Source: Flavobacterium indicum GPTSA100-9 = DSM 17447 (GTDB lineage: Bacteria; Bacteroidota; Bacteroidia; Flavobacteriales; Flavobacteriaceae). Taken from it: 64,000 bases of DNA. Where the stretch lies: contig NC_017025.1 in the NCBI RefSeq assembly GCF_000455605.1, positions 2,232,001-2,296,000 on the forward strand, read 5' to 3'. The position numbers and the translations under genes are program-made. The notes under the pieces are model-generated. The model was not told the DNA's origin. It ran no database searches and worked only from the letters and a program-made list of their open reading frames with translations. Each line of letters begins with the position of its first letter. The first letter of the stretch is position 1. Of the stretch, positions 1 to 7,812 are shown in pieces.

Positions 1-983
1 CATTGTATTACAGTTTAAGACCCAATATTAACCTCGCAAAAGATTCGATTATTGGTAAAACTAAAGGCATGGGGTTTCATCCTGCGTTGCATTCTTTTGC
101 ACAAATACAACAAAACGGACACCTTTCTATAATCCAAAATGTAGGTTATCCAGAACCCAATCGTTCCCATTTTAGAAGTCAGGAAATATGGCAAACGGCG
201 TCCGCTTCTAATCAGTATTTAAACGAAGGATGGCTGGGAAGGTATTTAGATGTGCAATGCAAAGAGCATGTTCCTACTGCTGGGATAAACATTGATAACA
301 TTGACAACTTAGCTTTAAAAGGAATCGAACCTAATTTTATAACCGTTAAAGATCCGAACCGTTTTAAAAAGAAAAGCGAAAACGAAACTTCAATGCTTTC
401 GAATAACCCACAACTCGATTTTGTTCGGAAAATTGCAAATTCTGTTTCAGAAGGCTCTGATGAGATTCAAAAAGCATTAAGTCAATCCAAAACCGAAATT
501 ACTTATCCTAAAACTCAACTAGGAAAAAATTTAGAATGGATCGCTCGCTTAATCAAAGGAAATTTAAATTCGAAAGTGTATTATACTTCTCAAAACGGAT
601 ATGATACACACGATAATCAATTGGCAATTCACAACACTAAATTAACCGAATTAAATGATGCCATTTTCAGTTTCTATTCAGAAGTAAAACAAGCTAATTT
701 ACTGCAACAAGTAACGCTCGTTATTTTTTCAGAATTTGGAAGACGTGTGAAAGATAATGGAAATGGAACCGATCATGGAACTGCAGCTCCCCTATTCATT
801 ATTGGAGGAAATAATAAAAATTCCATTCTTGGCCAAAATCCTAATTTAGAAAACCTGGATGAAGGAGATTTAAAATATGAAATTGATTTTAGAAGTGTTT
901 ATGCTACCATTCTTAAAAACAAACTAGACTTTAATCCAATGGATATTGGTCTTAAAAACGCTCCTTTATCCAATCTATTTTAG
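1..983 (+). CDS. DUF1501 family protein, 5' end outside the window
   Basis: The reading frame is open from the left edge, so the N-terminus and any export signal are missing; the first in-frame TTG is unlikely to be the real start. About 326 C-terminal residues remain. The segments NRSHFRSQEIW near the visible N-terminus and EFGRRVKDNGNGTDHG about 80 residues before the end are typical of DUF1501 proteins, distant relatives of the sulfatase/alkaline phosphatase fold that are usually exported. The biochemical role is unknown. DUF1501 genes often sit beside a DUF1800 gene, which would lie to the left and cannot be checked here. The next gene starts 71 bp downstream with its own promoter box. 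Confidence 0.8.
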   Translation, partial: LYYSLRPNINLAKDSIIGKTKGMGFHPALHSFAQIQQNGHLSIIQNVGYPEPNRSHFRSQEIWQTASASNQYLNEGWLGRYLDVQCKEHVPTAGINIDNIDNLALKGIEPNFITVKDPNRFKKKSENETSMLSNNPQLDFVRKIANSVSEGSDEIQKALSQSKTEITYPKTQLGKNLEWIARLIKGNLNSKVYYTSQNGYDTHDNQLAIHNTKLTELNDAIFSFYSEVKQANLLQQVTLVIFSEFGRRVKDNGNGTDHGTAAPLFIIGGNNKNSILGQNPNLENLDEGDLKYEIDFRSVYATILKNKLDFNPMDIGLKNAPLSNLF

Positions 984-1024
984 AAAAATAATTTACTTAA
1001 ATCAACAAAATCAAACATTTTTTC

Positions 1025-1032
1025 TATCTTTG
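1025..1032 (+). promoter_or_regulatory. -7 promoter box TATCTTTG
   Basis: This is a perfect match to the Bacteroidota -7 consensus TANNTTTG, 22 bp before the ATG of the EamA transporter gene. No clear -33 TTG is present at 17-23 bp upstream, so only half of the promoter is supported. Confidence 0.55.
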
Positions 1033-1054
1033 CCGGCTTTTTAAAATTGAAAAT

Positions 1055-1954
1055 ATGTTAAAGAACAGTGTAATTAAAGGGGTGTTTTTAGTTGGTTTAG
1101 GTGCCACAAGTTATGGAATGTTAGCTACTTTTGTAAAATTAGCTTACAAAGATGGATTTACCACTGCTGAAGTAACAACTTCTCAATTTATCTATGGAAT
1201 ATTAGGCGTTTTAATAATTAATATTTTTCAAAAAATAAATACGAAAACAGTTTCGGTTAAAGCTACACCAAAGAACATTATGCAATTAATGTTAGCTGGA
1301 ACTTCATTAGGAATGACAAGTGTATTTTATTATTTATGTGTAAAATATATTAATGTATCTATAGCCATTGTATTACTAATGCAAACCGTTTGGATGGGCG
1401 TTTTATTAGAATGGTTTTTAGACAAAAAAGCACCTTCTATTCAAAAAATATTTTCTGTTGGAATTGTATTAATTGGAACAGTGTTAGCAACCAACATTTT
1501 AAAAAGTGAGATGAAACTTGATTGGCGAGGTATTTTCTGGGGATTATTAGCTGCTGCTTCATTCACCACTACTATGTTTACTGCCAATAAAATAGCATTA
1601 GGCGTGTCATCTGCTCAAAGAAGTTTGTATATGCTATTAGGTGGTGCAATTATTGTGTTCGGGTTTTCTGTTTACACACAAGTTACCCCTTTTAATCTAG
1701 AAATTTTTAAAGAATATGGCATATTTTTGGCCTTATTTGGAACAATTATTCCTCCACTATTAATGAATGCTGGTTTTCCTCACACGGGATTAGGTTTAGG
1801 CAGTATTGTATCATCCTTAGAATTACCCGTATCTGTACTAATGGCATTCATTATTCTTCATGAAAAAGTTGTTTTACTACAATGGACTGGTATTTTGTTG
1901 ATTATTTTAGCTATAGTTATCATGAATATTCAGTTTAAAGGTTCAAATAAATAA
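1055..1954 (+). CDS. EamA/DMT-superfamily transporter
   Basis: This 299-residue hydrophobic protein shows about ten predicted membrane segments arranged as two EamA repeats (roughly residues 8-145 and 155-293). The second half carries the usual 'PLLMNAGF...GLGSIVSSLELPVS' helix pattern followed by a conserved 'LHEKV' turn. Drug/metabolite transporters of this family export or exchange small metabolites such as amino acids, nucleotides or sugars across the inner membrane. The substrate cannot be read from the sequence. The gene stands alone behind its own -7 box and is followed by 108 bp before aqpZ, so it is probably monocistronic. The family call is safe; the substrate is open. Confidence 0.85.
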   Translation: MLKNSVIKGVFLVGLGATSYGMLATFVKLAYKDGFTTAEVTTSQFIYGILGVLIINIFQKINTKTVSVKATPKNIMQLMLAGTSLGMTSVFYYLCVKYINVSIAIVLLMQTVWMGVLLEWFLDKKAPSIQKIFSVGIVLIGTVLATNILKSEMKLDWRGIFWGLLAAASFTTTMFTANKIALGVSSAQRSLYMLLGGAIIVFGFSVYTQVTPFNLEIFKEYGIFLALFGTIIPPLLMNAGFPHTGLGLGSIVSSLELPVSVLMAFIILHEKVVLLQWTGILLIILAIVIMNIQFKGSNK

Positions 1955-2062
1955 CCTTTTTATGTTAATAAGTTCATAATCATAAACTTATACTTTTCTT
2001 AGTTTTTTTCTTAACTTAGTTTAATAACCAATTACTTGTATGTAATTAAAATCTATTAAACT

Positions 2063-2764
2063 ATGAGAAAACTATTTGCAGAATTTTTCGGAACCTTTTG
2101 GTTGGTATTTGGAGGTTGTGGAGCAGCTGTATTTGCAGCTGGAGTCCCAGACATCGGAATTGGATTAGTGGGTGTTTCACTTGCTTTTGGATTAACTGTT
2201 CTTACTATGGCTTATGCTGTTGGACATATTTCTGGTGGCCATTTTAATCCAGCCGTAACTTTAGGATTATGGGCCAGCGGAAGATTTCATCAAAAAGAAA
2301 TTTTACCTTATATCCTTTCGCAAGTTTTAGGCGCCACTGCTGCAGCTACCGTGTTGTATATAATTTTAAATGGAGGTAATGCTTTTTCAAGTGAAGGTGC
2401 AGGAGCTTTTGCCACAAATTTTTATGAATCGCCCGTATATAATGGAAAAAGTTTCAGTATGCTTACCGCCTTTTGTACCGAATTTGTTCTCACTCTTTTT
2501 TTCTTATTGGTTATTTTAGGCGCAACAGACAAAGTAGCCAACGGAAAATTTGCAGGAATTGCCATCGGATTAGCTTTAACTTTAATTCATTTAATTAGTA
2601 TTCCTATCACAAACACATCTGTAAATCCAGCAAGATCAACTTCACAAGCACTCTTTGTACAAGGAGAAGCTTTAAGCCAATTATGGTTATTCTGGGTTGC
2701 ACCGATTACAGGAGCGATAGTGGGTGGAATCCTTTATAAAAATTTGCTTCAAAACAATAAATAA
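2063..2764 (+). CDS. aqpZ: Aquaporin Z-type MIP channel
   Basis: This 233-residue membrane protein forms a water channel in the inner membrane. Both signature loops of the major intrinsic protein family are present: GGHFNPAVT with the NPA at residues 62-64, and SVNPARS with the NPA at residues 188-190. Six membrane helices surround them. R191 after the second NPA is the selectivity-filter arginine. The first helix begins right at the start ([14 protein letters not shown]), so the start codon is well supported. Length and motifs fit AqpZ rather than the longer glycerol facilitators. A terminator follows the stop codon directly, so the gene is a single transcription unit. Confidence 0.93.
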   Translation: MRKLFAEFFGTFWLVFGGCGAAVFAAGVPDIGIGLVGVSLAFGLTVLTMAYAVGHISGGHFNPAVTLGLWASGRFHQKEILPYILSQVLGATAAATVLYIILNGGNAFSSEGAGAFATNFYESPVYNGKSFSMLTAFCTEFVLTLFFLLVILGATDKVANGKFAGIAIGLALTLIHLISIPITNTSVNPARSTSQALFVQGEALSQLWLFWVAPITGAIVGGILYKNLLQNNK

Positions 2765-2786
2765 ATTAGAAGATTAAGTTTAAATT

Positions 2787-2812
2787 AGCGGTGTACATAC
2801 ATCGCTTTTTTT
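2787..2812 (+). terminator. Intrinsic terminator after aqpZ, abutting the next ATG
   Basis: An 8-bp stem (AGCGGTGT with ACATCGCT, one G-U pair) with an ACAT loop is followed by an unbroken run of seven T. The last T is immediately next to the ATG of the AlkB-like gene at 2813. Confidence 0.8.
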
Positions 2813-3415
2813 ATGTTAGATCTATTTAATTCAGAACCGATAGTATTAAACCTTCCCGATGCAGAATTTATATATTATCCCAACTTTTTTTCAAAAGAAG
2901 TGGCAGACACGCTGTTCCAAAAATTGCTAAATGAAACGCCATGGCAACAAGACGACCTAACCATTTTTGGCAATAAAATTGCACAGCCCAGATTAACTGC
3001 ACTTTTTGGAAATGAAGGCAAACCGTATGGATATTCCGGAATTATAATGCAACCTCATCCTTGGAATACAACATTAACGTTTATTAAAGAAAGTATTGAA
3101 AATCATACACAATTAACCTTTTCAACGGTTTTATTAAATCTATATAGAAACGAAAAAGACAGTAACGGATGGCATGCTGATAATGAAAAAGAATTAGGTA
3201 GAGATCCCATTATTGCTTCACTAAGTTTAGGTGAAGAACGAATTTTCCAACTAAAAAATAACTCAAATGCAACAATTAAACAAAACCTACTATTAGAACA
3301 TGGCAGCTTATTTTTAATGAAAAAAGGATCCCAAATTCACTACAAGCATCAATTACCCAAAGCTAGCCAACCAAAAAAGCAAAGAATAAATTTAACATTT
3401 AGAACCATTCTTTAA
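2813..3415 (+). CDS. AlkB-like 2-oxoglutarate/Fe(II) dioxygenase
   Basis: This 200-residue protein has the iron-binding HxD pair in GWHADNE (H121, D123), the distal histidine in YKHQLP (H179) and the 2-oxoglutarate-binding arginines in QRINLTFR (R191 and R197, with the family's six-residue spacing). The NLYRNEKDSNGWHADNEKEL region is characteristic of bacterial and animal ALKBH2/3-type enzymes. These oxidatively remove methyl adducts such as 1-methyladenine and 3-methylcytosine from DNA or RNA. The start codon lies directly against the T-run of the aqpZ terminator, so no ordinary 5' leader is visible. The next in-frame Met is far downstream, so this start is kept. Confidence 0.88.
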   Translation: MLDLFNSEPIVLNLPDAEFIYYPNFFSKEVADTLFQKLLNETPWQQDDLTIFGNKIAQPRLTALFGNEGKPYGYSGIIMQPHPWNTTLTFIKESIENHTQLTFSTVLLNLYRNEKDSNGWHADNEKELGRDPIIASLSLGEERIFQLKNNSNATIKQNLLLEHGSLFLMKKGSQIHYKHQLPKASQPKKQRINLTFRTIL

Positions 3416-3565
3416 TTATTTATCAATAATTTTTCATTATTATTGCTTTTTTATTAATTTTTTACAAAAAAAGCAAAAAGTATTTTTTCAATTTATTTTT
3501 TTATTAATATTGGCATATCATTTGATTTTATAAATTTAAATAACATTAATTGTACTTTTCGACTA

Positions 3566-3847
3566 ATGAAAAAAAGTAAAAGAGTAGAACTTAACAACGA
3601 AGATATTGAAAGAGTTGTTAGTATGGCTCAAGAGGAAAGAAAGCCTTTTGAAGTAATAAAAGAAGAATTTGGAATTTCAGAAAATGAGGTCACTGAAATT
3701 ATGCGCAAAAGACTTTCTAAAGACAATTTCGAACTTTGGAAAAAGAAAATTGCTGCAGGAAAGCCGAAACCGAAACCACAAAAATTTAACGATTTTGAAG
3801 ACGATGATTTAGACAGCAAATATTACATTAAAAATAAATTTGACTAA
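3566..3847 (+). CDS. TIGR03643-type small conserved protein
   Basis: This 93-residue basic protein begins with KKSKRVELNNEDIERVVSMA and contains an EEFGISENEVTEIMRKRLS segment resembling a helix-turn-helix, followed by FELWKK and a Lys/Pro-rich stretch. It matches the pattern of the conserved hypothetical family TIGR03643. No catalytic motif or membrane segment is visible and the function is unknown. The helix-turn-helix-like segment suggests nucleic acid binding, but this is inference. The gene has 150 bp of very A+T-rich DNA upstream and its own terminator downstream. Confidence 0.75.
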   Translation: MKKSKRVELNNEDIERVVSMAQEERKPFEVIKEEFGISENEVTEIMRKRLSKDNFELWKKKIAAGKPKPKPQKFNDFEDDDLDSKYYIKNKFD

Positions 3848-3851
3848 AAAA

Positions 3852-3882
3852 TAATCCCGAAAATATTCGGGATTATTTTTTT
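3852..3882 (+). terminator. Intrinsic terminator after TIGR03643 gene
   Basis: A perfect 10-bp stem (TAATCCCGAA / TTCGGGATTA) with an AATA loop is followed by six T and TG, starting 5 bp after the stop codon. Confidence 0.85.
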
Positions 3883-3936
3883 GTAACAAAATCAACAAAC
3901 AAACTACATATAACCAAATAGATAATCAATCATAAA

Positions 3937-5796
3937 ATGAAAAAAACCTTAATTACTTTGAGTTTTGCTTTGTTCTTAATGGCATGTAAAACAACCAATG
4001 TATCTACAGCTAAAAACAATGTAGATGTAAGTATTGATTTAGTAAATGTTAAAGACGATAAGGTACAAGTTACTATACTTCCTCCAACATTAACATCTGA
4101 AACCACAACATTTCACATTCCAAAAATTGTTCCTGGAACCTATTCTGAGGATAATTATGGAAGATTTATTGAAAATGTAAAAGCATTTGACAAAAAAGGT
4201 AATCCATTAAAAGTGGCTAAAATAGACGAAAATTCATATACCATATCTGAGGCTACTAAGCTTGCAAAAGTAACTTATTGGGTTAATGATTCTTTTGACA
4301 CTGAATCTGGAGAAGGTTTTGGAGAAGGAGAAGATATTTTTTCTCCAGCTGGTACTAATATTAAAGCAGGTGAAAATTTTGTTATTAACACACATGGTTT
4401 TGTTGGTTATTTTGACGACAAAAAAGAGGTTCCTTACGCTTTAGAAATTAAACATCCTGCAACTTTATGGGGTGCAACTTCAATGGTTGATGCCAATGCC
4501 AGTAATGAAATTGATGTATTTAATACCTCACGATATGCCGAATTAGTGGATCATCCAATAATGTATTCAAAACCTGATTACACGGAATTCAATGTTGAAG
4601 GAATGGATATAATTATTAGTGTTTATTCGCCTAAAGGAAAATACAAAGCTGCTGACATTACTCCTGAAACAGAAAAATTCATGCGTGCGCAAAAGAAATT
4701 CTTAGGAAAATTTAATGCCAATAAAAAATATACCGTTTTATTGTATTTATCGGATGTGATGGCTAAAGATGCTAAAGGTTTTGGTGCTCTAGAACACACG
4801 ACCTCTACAACAGTTGTAATGCCAGAAATGATGCCTCTTGAAGCCTTAAAAGAGCAATTAAAAGACGTAGTATCTCATGAATTTTTCCACATTGTAACAC
4901 CATTAAGTGTACACTCAAGAGAAATTCATTACTTTGATTATAACAACCCTAAAATGTCTGAACATTTATGGATGTACGAAGGTATAACTGAATACTTTGC
5001 CAATTTATTCCAAGTCAATCAAGGTTTAATAACTGAAGATGATTTCTACAAAAGAATGGCAGGTAAAATTGAGCAAGCGAACTCAATGAACGATAAAATG
5101 AGTTTTACAAAAATGAGTAAAAACGTTTTAAATCCGCCTTATAAAGAACAATATTTAAATGTATATCAAAAAGGAGCTTTAATTGCCATGTGTATTGATA
5201 TTCAAATGCGTGAGTTGAGTAATGGAAAAAGAGGTATTTTAAGTTTAATGCAAGATTTATCAAATGAGTTTGGTAGTAACAAACCTTTTAATGACGAAGA
5301 ACTATTTCCTACGATTACTAAACTAACTTACCCTGAAATTGGTGCTTTTTTAAACAAATATGTAGCTGGCGAAACACCAATTCCATATGATGAATACTTT
5401 GCAAAAATGGGAGTAAAAAACACAAAGGTGCAAATCCCTGGCAACCCATTCTTAAAAGACCAAAGAAAACCATACATCACCGTAGATCAATCAACAAAAG
5501 AAATTAAAGCTTTAGCTGATGTGTCTGAAAATATTTTCATGACTACCTTAGGAATTAAAGGTGACGATCACATTTTGGCCATCAATGGAACGGACTATAA
5601 TTTAGATAATATTTACGACTTAATCATGTCTAGCGAAAGTTGGAAAGACGGCGATGAAATGACGGTAAAAATTCGTAGAGCAGGTAAAGAACAAGTTTTA
5701 AAAGGTAAAGTGGTATTACCAAAAGAAGAAAAAGATGGTTTTATTGCAGTTGACAAATCTAAAGAAGCACTAAAAAATGCTTGGTTAAAAGGATAA
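3937..5796 (+). CDS. M61-family metallopeptidase lipoprotein with PDZ domain
   Basis: This 619-residue protein starts with a lipoprotein signal ending in LMACK, so Cys17 is the predicted lipidated residue and the protein is probably anchored in the envelope. The peptidase core contains HEFFH at residues 314-318 (two zinc ligands and the catalytic Glu), followed by LWMYEGITEYFANL, in which E352 is the likely third zinc ligand. This spacing is typical of peptidase family M61 (glycyl aminopeptidase type). Residues of about 505-600 (around GIKGDDHILAINGTDYNL) look like a PDZ domain, the usual C-terminal partner in this family. The likely role is aminopeptidase action on peptides in the periplasm or at the outer membrane. 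The gene is monocistronic. Confidence 0.87.
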   Translation: MKKTLITLSFALFLMACKTTNVSTAKNNVDVSIDLVNVKDDKVQVTILPPTLTSETTTFHIPKIVPGTYSEDNYGRFIENVKAFDKKGNPLKVAKIDENSYTISEATKLAKVTYWVNDSFDTESGEGFGEGEDIFSPAGTNIKAGENFVINTHGFVGYFDDKKEVPYALEIKHPATLWGATSMVDANASNEIDVFNTSRYAELVDHPIMYSKPDYTEFNVEGMDIIISVYSPKGKYKAADITPETEKFMRAQKKFLGKFNANKKYTVLLYLSDVMAKDAKGFGALEHTTSTTVVMPEMMPLEALKEQLKDVVSHEFFHIVTPLSVHSREIHYFDYNNPKMSEHLWMYEGITEYFANLFQVNQGLITEDDFYKRMAGKIEQANSMNDKMSFTKMSKNVLNPPYKEQYLNVYQKGALIAMCIDIQMRELSNGKRGILSLMQDLSNEFGSNKPFNDEELFPTITKLTYPEIGAFLNKYVAGETPIPYDEYFAKMGVKNTKVQIPGNPFLKDQRKPYITVDQSTKEIKALADVSENIFMTTLGIKGDDHILAINGTDYNLDNIYDLIMSSESWKDGDEMTVKIRRAGKEQVLKGKVVLPKEEKDGFIAVDKSKEALKNAWLKG

Positions 5797-5815
5797 ACAC
5801 AAATAAACAGTAACC

Positions 5816-5853
5816 AAAATCCTCAAATTACTTCCAATTTGAGGATTTTTTTT
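5816..5853 (+). terminator. Intrinsic terminator after M61 peptidase gene
   Basis: A perfect 14-bp stem (AAAATCCTCAAATT / AATTTGAGGATTTT) with a short loop continues into a run of T. A weak promoter box (TTACTTTG at 5855-5862) for the next gene lies immediately behind it. Confidence 0.85.
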
Positions 5854-5884
5854 ATTACTTTGCGACGAAATTTAGAATCTGAAA

Positions 5885-6601
5885 ATGAAAAAAATAATAG
5901 CTCTTACAGTAGCTTTTTTAGCTATTGCTTGTAATAAGGAAACAGAAAAAGAAGGTAATTTACATTTATCTGGTAATGTAGAAGGTTTAAAACAAGGTAA
6001 AATTTATGTTCAACAATTAAAAGATACTAGTTTAATCACTATAGATACAATAAAATTTGAAGGAAAATCTTCTTTCGATACTAAATTTACTATTGATGAA
6101 CCTCAAATGTTATATTTGTTTTTAGATAGAGGACAAACAAATTCTATTGATAATAATTTATCTTTTTTTGCAGAACCAGGTAAAATGACATTTAAAACCA
6201 CATTAAAAGAATTTTATGCTGATGCAAAATTCACAGGTTCCAAAAACCAAGAAACCTATGAAAAATACTTAAAGATAAGAACCAATTTAAGTAATGAAAA
6301 TGCTGAATTAATGGCTAAAGAAATTAAAAACTTAAAGATTAAAGACCCAGCAGTTTCTAGTAAAATTCAATCTGACAAAGAAAAATTGACCGTTAGAAAA
6401 TATTTATATACTGCCAATTTTGCTGTAGTAAATGGCACCTACGAAGTAGCACCTTATATTGCGCTTACCGAAATTCCAGATGCCAACTTAAAACTAATGG
6501 ACACCATTCAAAAATCAATGTCTCCAAAGGTAGCAAAATCAAAATATGGTAAAAGATTAACCGAATGGATTAAAGAAAGAAAACAAACCGAACAAGAATA
6601 A
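5885..6601 (+). CDS. DUF4369-domain lipoprotein
   Basis: This 238-residue protein has a lipoprotein signal (AFLAIACNK; Cys16 lipidated). Residues of about 25-125 have the pattern GNLHLSGNVEGLKQGKIYVQ...DTIKFEGKSSFDTKF...FFAEPGKMTF, typical of the DUF4369 beta-domain found at the N-terminus of Bacteroidota TlpA-like thioredoxin lipoproteins. Here the thioredoxin domain is absent: there is no CxxC motif, and the rest is charged and helical. The function is unknown; an envelope-associated binding role is the most that can be said. It is flanked by terminators on both sides and so is transcribed alone. Confidence 0.75.
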   Translation: MKKIIALTVAFLAIACNKETEKEGNLHLSGNVEGLKQGKIYVQQLKDTSLITIDTIKFEGKSSFDTKFTIDEPQMLYLFLDRGQTNSIDNNLSFFAEPGKMTFKTTLKEFYADAKFTGSKNQETYEKYLKIRTNLSNENAELMAKEIKNLKIKDPAVSSKIQSDKEKLTVRKYLYTANFAVVNGTYEVAPYIALTEIPDANLKLMDTIQKSMSPKVAKSKYGKRLTEWIKERKQTEQE

Positions 6602-6607
6602 CATGCC

Positions 6608-6636
6608 AACTGCTTACATTTAAGCAGTTTTTTTTT
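6608..6636 (+). terminator. Intrinsic terminator after DUF4369 gene
   Basis: A 9-bp stem (AACTGCTTA / TAAGCAGTT) with a CATT loop runs into a tract of nine T. The next start codon is only 6 bp further on. Confidence 0.83.
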
Positions 6637-6642
6637 ATTACT

Positions 6643-7209
6643 ATGCAAACGTATTACGACTTAGAGTTTATTAAACAAGAATTTAACCAAAGCTCTTTTA
6701 TAAAAGGGAATTATGAAAATTGTTTTTTTGAAAATTGTATATTTAACGAAACTGATTTAGCACAAGTTAGTTTTTCTGAATGCACCTTTAACAATTGCAA
6801 GTTTACGAATTGTAATTTATCTCTAACTGCTTTCAAAGAAGTTACAATTGAATCATGCAAACTAGTTGGCTTACATTTTGAGCATTGTGATGATTTTTTA
6901 TTTGAAATTAATTTTACGAATAGTACTTTACAGTTTTGCTCCTTTTATAAAATGAAATTAAAGTTTTGTAAATTTTTGAATTCTGAATTGCACGACATTG
7001 ATTTCACAAATGCAGACTTAAGCCATATTCAATTCAATCGTTGTGATTTAAGTCGAAGTACTTTTGATCAAACACTTTTAGAAAAAACCGATTTTACTAC
7101 CGCTACACATTTCAGCATTAATCTAGAGAAAAACAGAGTTAAAAAAGCAAAATTTGCTAAAGACAACTTAAGGGGTTTATTAGATAGCTTTGATATTATT
7201 ATAGAATAA
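6643..7209 (+). CDS. Pentapeptide-repeat protein
   Basis: This 188-residue cytosolic protein is built of five-residue repeats of the A(D/N)LXX type, for example FENCIFNETDLAQVSFSEC, in which every fifth position is Phe, Leu or Cys. Such sequences fold into a right-handed quadrilateral beta-helix. Some relatives (Qnr, MfpA) mimic DNA and protect gyrase, but most have no known function, and nothing here shows gyrase protection. The protein is unusually rich in Cys and Asn. The start lies just after a terminator T-run. It converges with the tRNA-Thr pair and shares a bidirectional terminator with it. Confidence 0.83.
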   Translation: MQTYYDLEFIKQEFNQSSFIKGNYENCFFENCIFNETDLAQVSFSECTFNNCKFTNCNLSLTAFKEVTIESCKLVGLHFEHCDDFLFEINFTNSTLQFCSFYKMKLKFCKFLNSELHDIDFTNADLSHIQFNRCDLSRSTFDQTLLEKTDFTTATHFSINLEKNRVKKAKFAKDNLRGLLDSFDIIIE

Positions 7210-7240
7210 AAAAAGAGGAACACTTTCGTATTCCTCTTTT
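7207..7240. terminator. Bidirectional terminator between pentapeptide gene and tRNA-Thr pair
   Basis: A perfect 10-bp stem (AAAAGAGGAA / TTCCTCTTTT) has A-runs on the left and T-runs on the right, so it can terminate the + strand protein gene and the - strand tRNA transcript. Confidence 0.75.
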
Positions 7241-7241
7241 G

Positions 7242-7315
7242 AGCCGATGGAGGGACTCGAACCCACGACCTGCTGATTACAAATCAGCTGCTCTAGCCAG
7301 CTGAGCTACACCGGC
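7242..7315 (-). tRNA. tRNA-Thr (anticodon TGT), copy 1
   Basis: This 74-nt gene folds as a complete cloverleaf: a 7-bp acceptor stem (GCCGGTG / CATCGGC), the T-arm segment GGTTCGAGTCC, and an anticodon loop TTTGTAA giving anticodon TGT, which reads ACA and other ACN codons. No CCA is encoded. It is identical to the genes at 7344-7417 and 62486-62559 and is the second gene of a two-tRNA transcript. Confidence 0.95.
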
Positions 7316-7343
7316 AAAATGCCTTTGATATTTAAAAAATTTG

Positions 7344-7417
7344 AGCCGATGGAGGGACTCGAACCCACGACCTGCTGATTACAAATCAGCTGCTCTAGCC
7401 AGCTGAGCTACACCGGC
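7344..7417 (-). tRNA. tRNA-Thr (anticodon TGT), copy 2
   Basis: This copy is identical to the tRNA-Thr 28 bp further left and has the same TTTGTAA anticodon loop. It is first in the two-gene transcript, 18 bp behind a strong promoter -7 box. No CCA is encoded. Confidence 0.95.
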
Positions 7418-7434
7418 GACTCATTTTTCGGTTG

Positions 7435-7465
7435 CAAATATAATAGAGTTATTGCAACTTCCAAA
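7435..7465 (-). promoter_or_regulatory. Promoter of the tRNA-Thr pair
   Basis: Read on the - strand this is TTTG, a 19-bp spacer and TATATTTG. Both boxes match the Bacteroidota consensus exactly, and the -7 box is 18 bp from the first tRNA. Confidence 0.8.
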
Positions 7466-7484
7466 GACTTTTTAAATATTTTTT

Positions 7485-7754
7485 TTAGTTTAATTCGTTA
7501 ACTTTTGCAACAAATTGATTAGCAGCATCTTCAAATTCTTTTCTGATTTGTTTAAAATGCGCTTTTTTATTTTCAACCCCTTTTTGGTTGATTTTTGTCA
7601 TTAAACTATCAAAAGTATCAAAGATAGAATCCAATAATGAATCTGAAGCTTCAGTTGGTTTTCCAGTAGTTGTCATTTCCCAAATGTAAACGATGTTGAT
7701 GATATCACCTAATACGTAGTTTACTTCTTTTTTCAAGTTTTTAACGCTTGCCAT
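7485..7754 (-). CDS. Small conserved hypothetical protein (89 aa)
   Basis: This small acidic, mainly helical protein begins MASVKNLKKEVNYVLGDII and has no signal peptide, Cys pair or recognised domain. Repeated hydrophobic residues at helical spacing (LGDIINIVYIW, FDTFDSLMTKI) suggest a helical bundle. I recognise the pattern as a conserved Flavobacteriaceae hypothetical but know no function. It has a well-formed promoter of its own and its ATG is preceded by an A-rich stretch, both supporting a real gene. Its high K/E/N content fits a soluble cytosolic protein. Confidence 0.7.
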   Translation of the reverse strand: MASVKNLKKEVNYVLGDIINIVYIWEMTTTGKPTEASDSLLDSIFDTFDSLMTKINQKGVENKKAHFKQIRKEFEDAANQFVAKVNELN

Positions 7755-7779
7755 TTTTTTTATTTTAAAAATTATGTTG

Positions 7780-7809
7780 CAAAATTATAATAATATATTG
7801 ATACAGCAA
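7780..7809 (-). promoter_or_regulatory. Promoter of the 89-aa protein gene
   Basis: On the - strand: TTG, a 19-bp spacer and TAATTTTG. The -7 box is 25 bp upstream of the ATG. Confidence 0.7.
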
Positions 7810-7812
7810 TAC

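Noticed and set aside
6643-7209. Qnr-type fluoroquinolone protection by the pentapeptide protein.
   Set aside because: The repeat fold is shared, but no Qnr-specific loops or context are visible; most such proteins have other roles.
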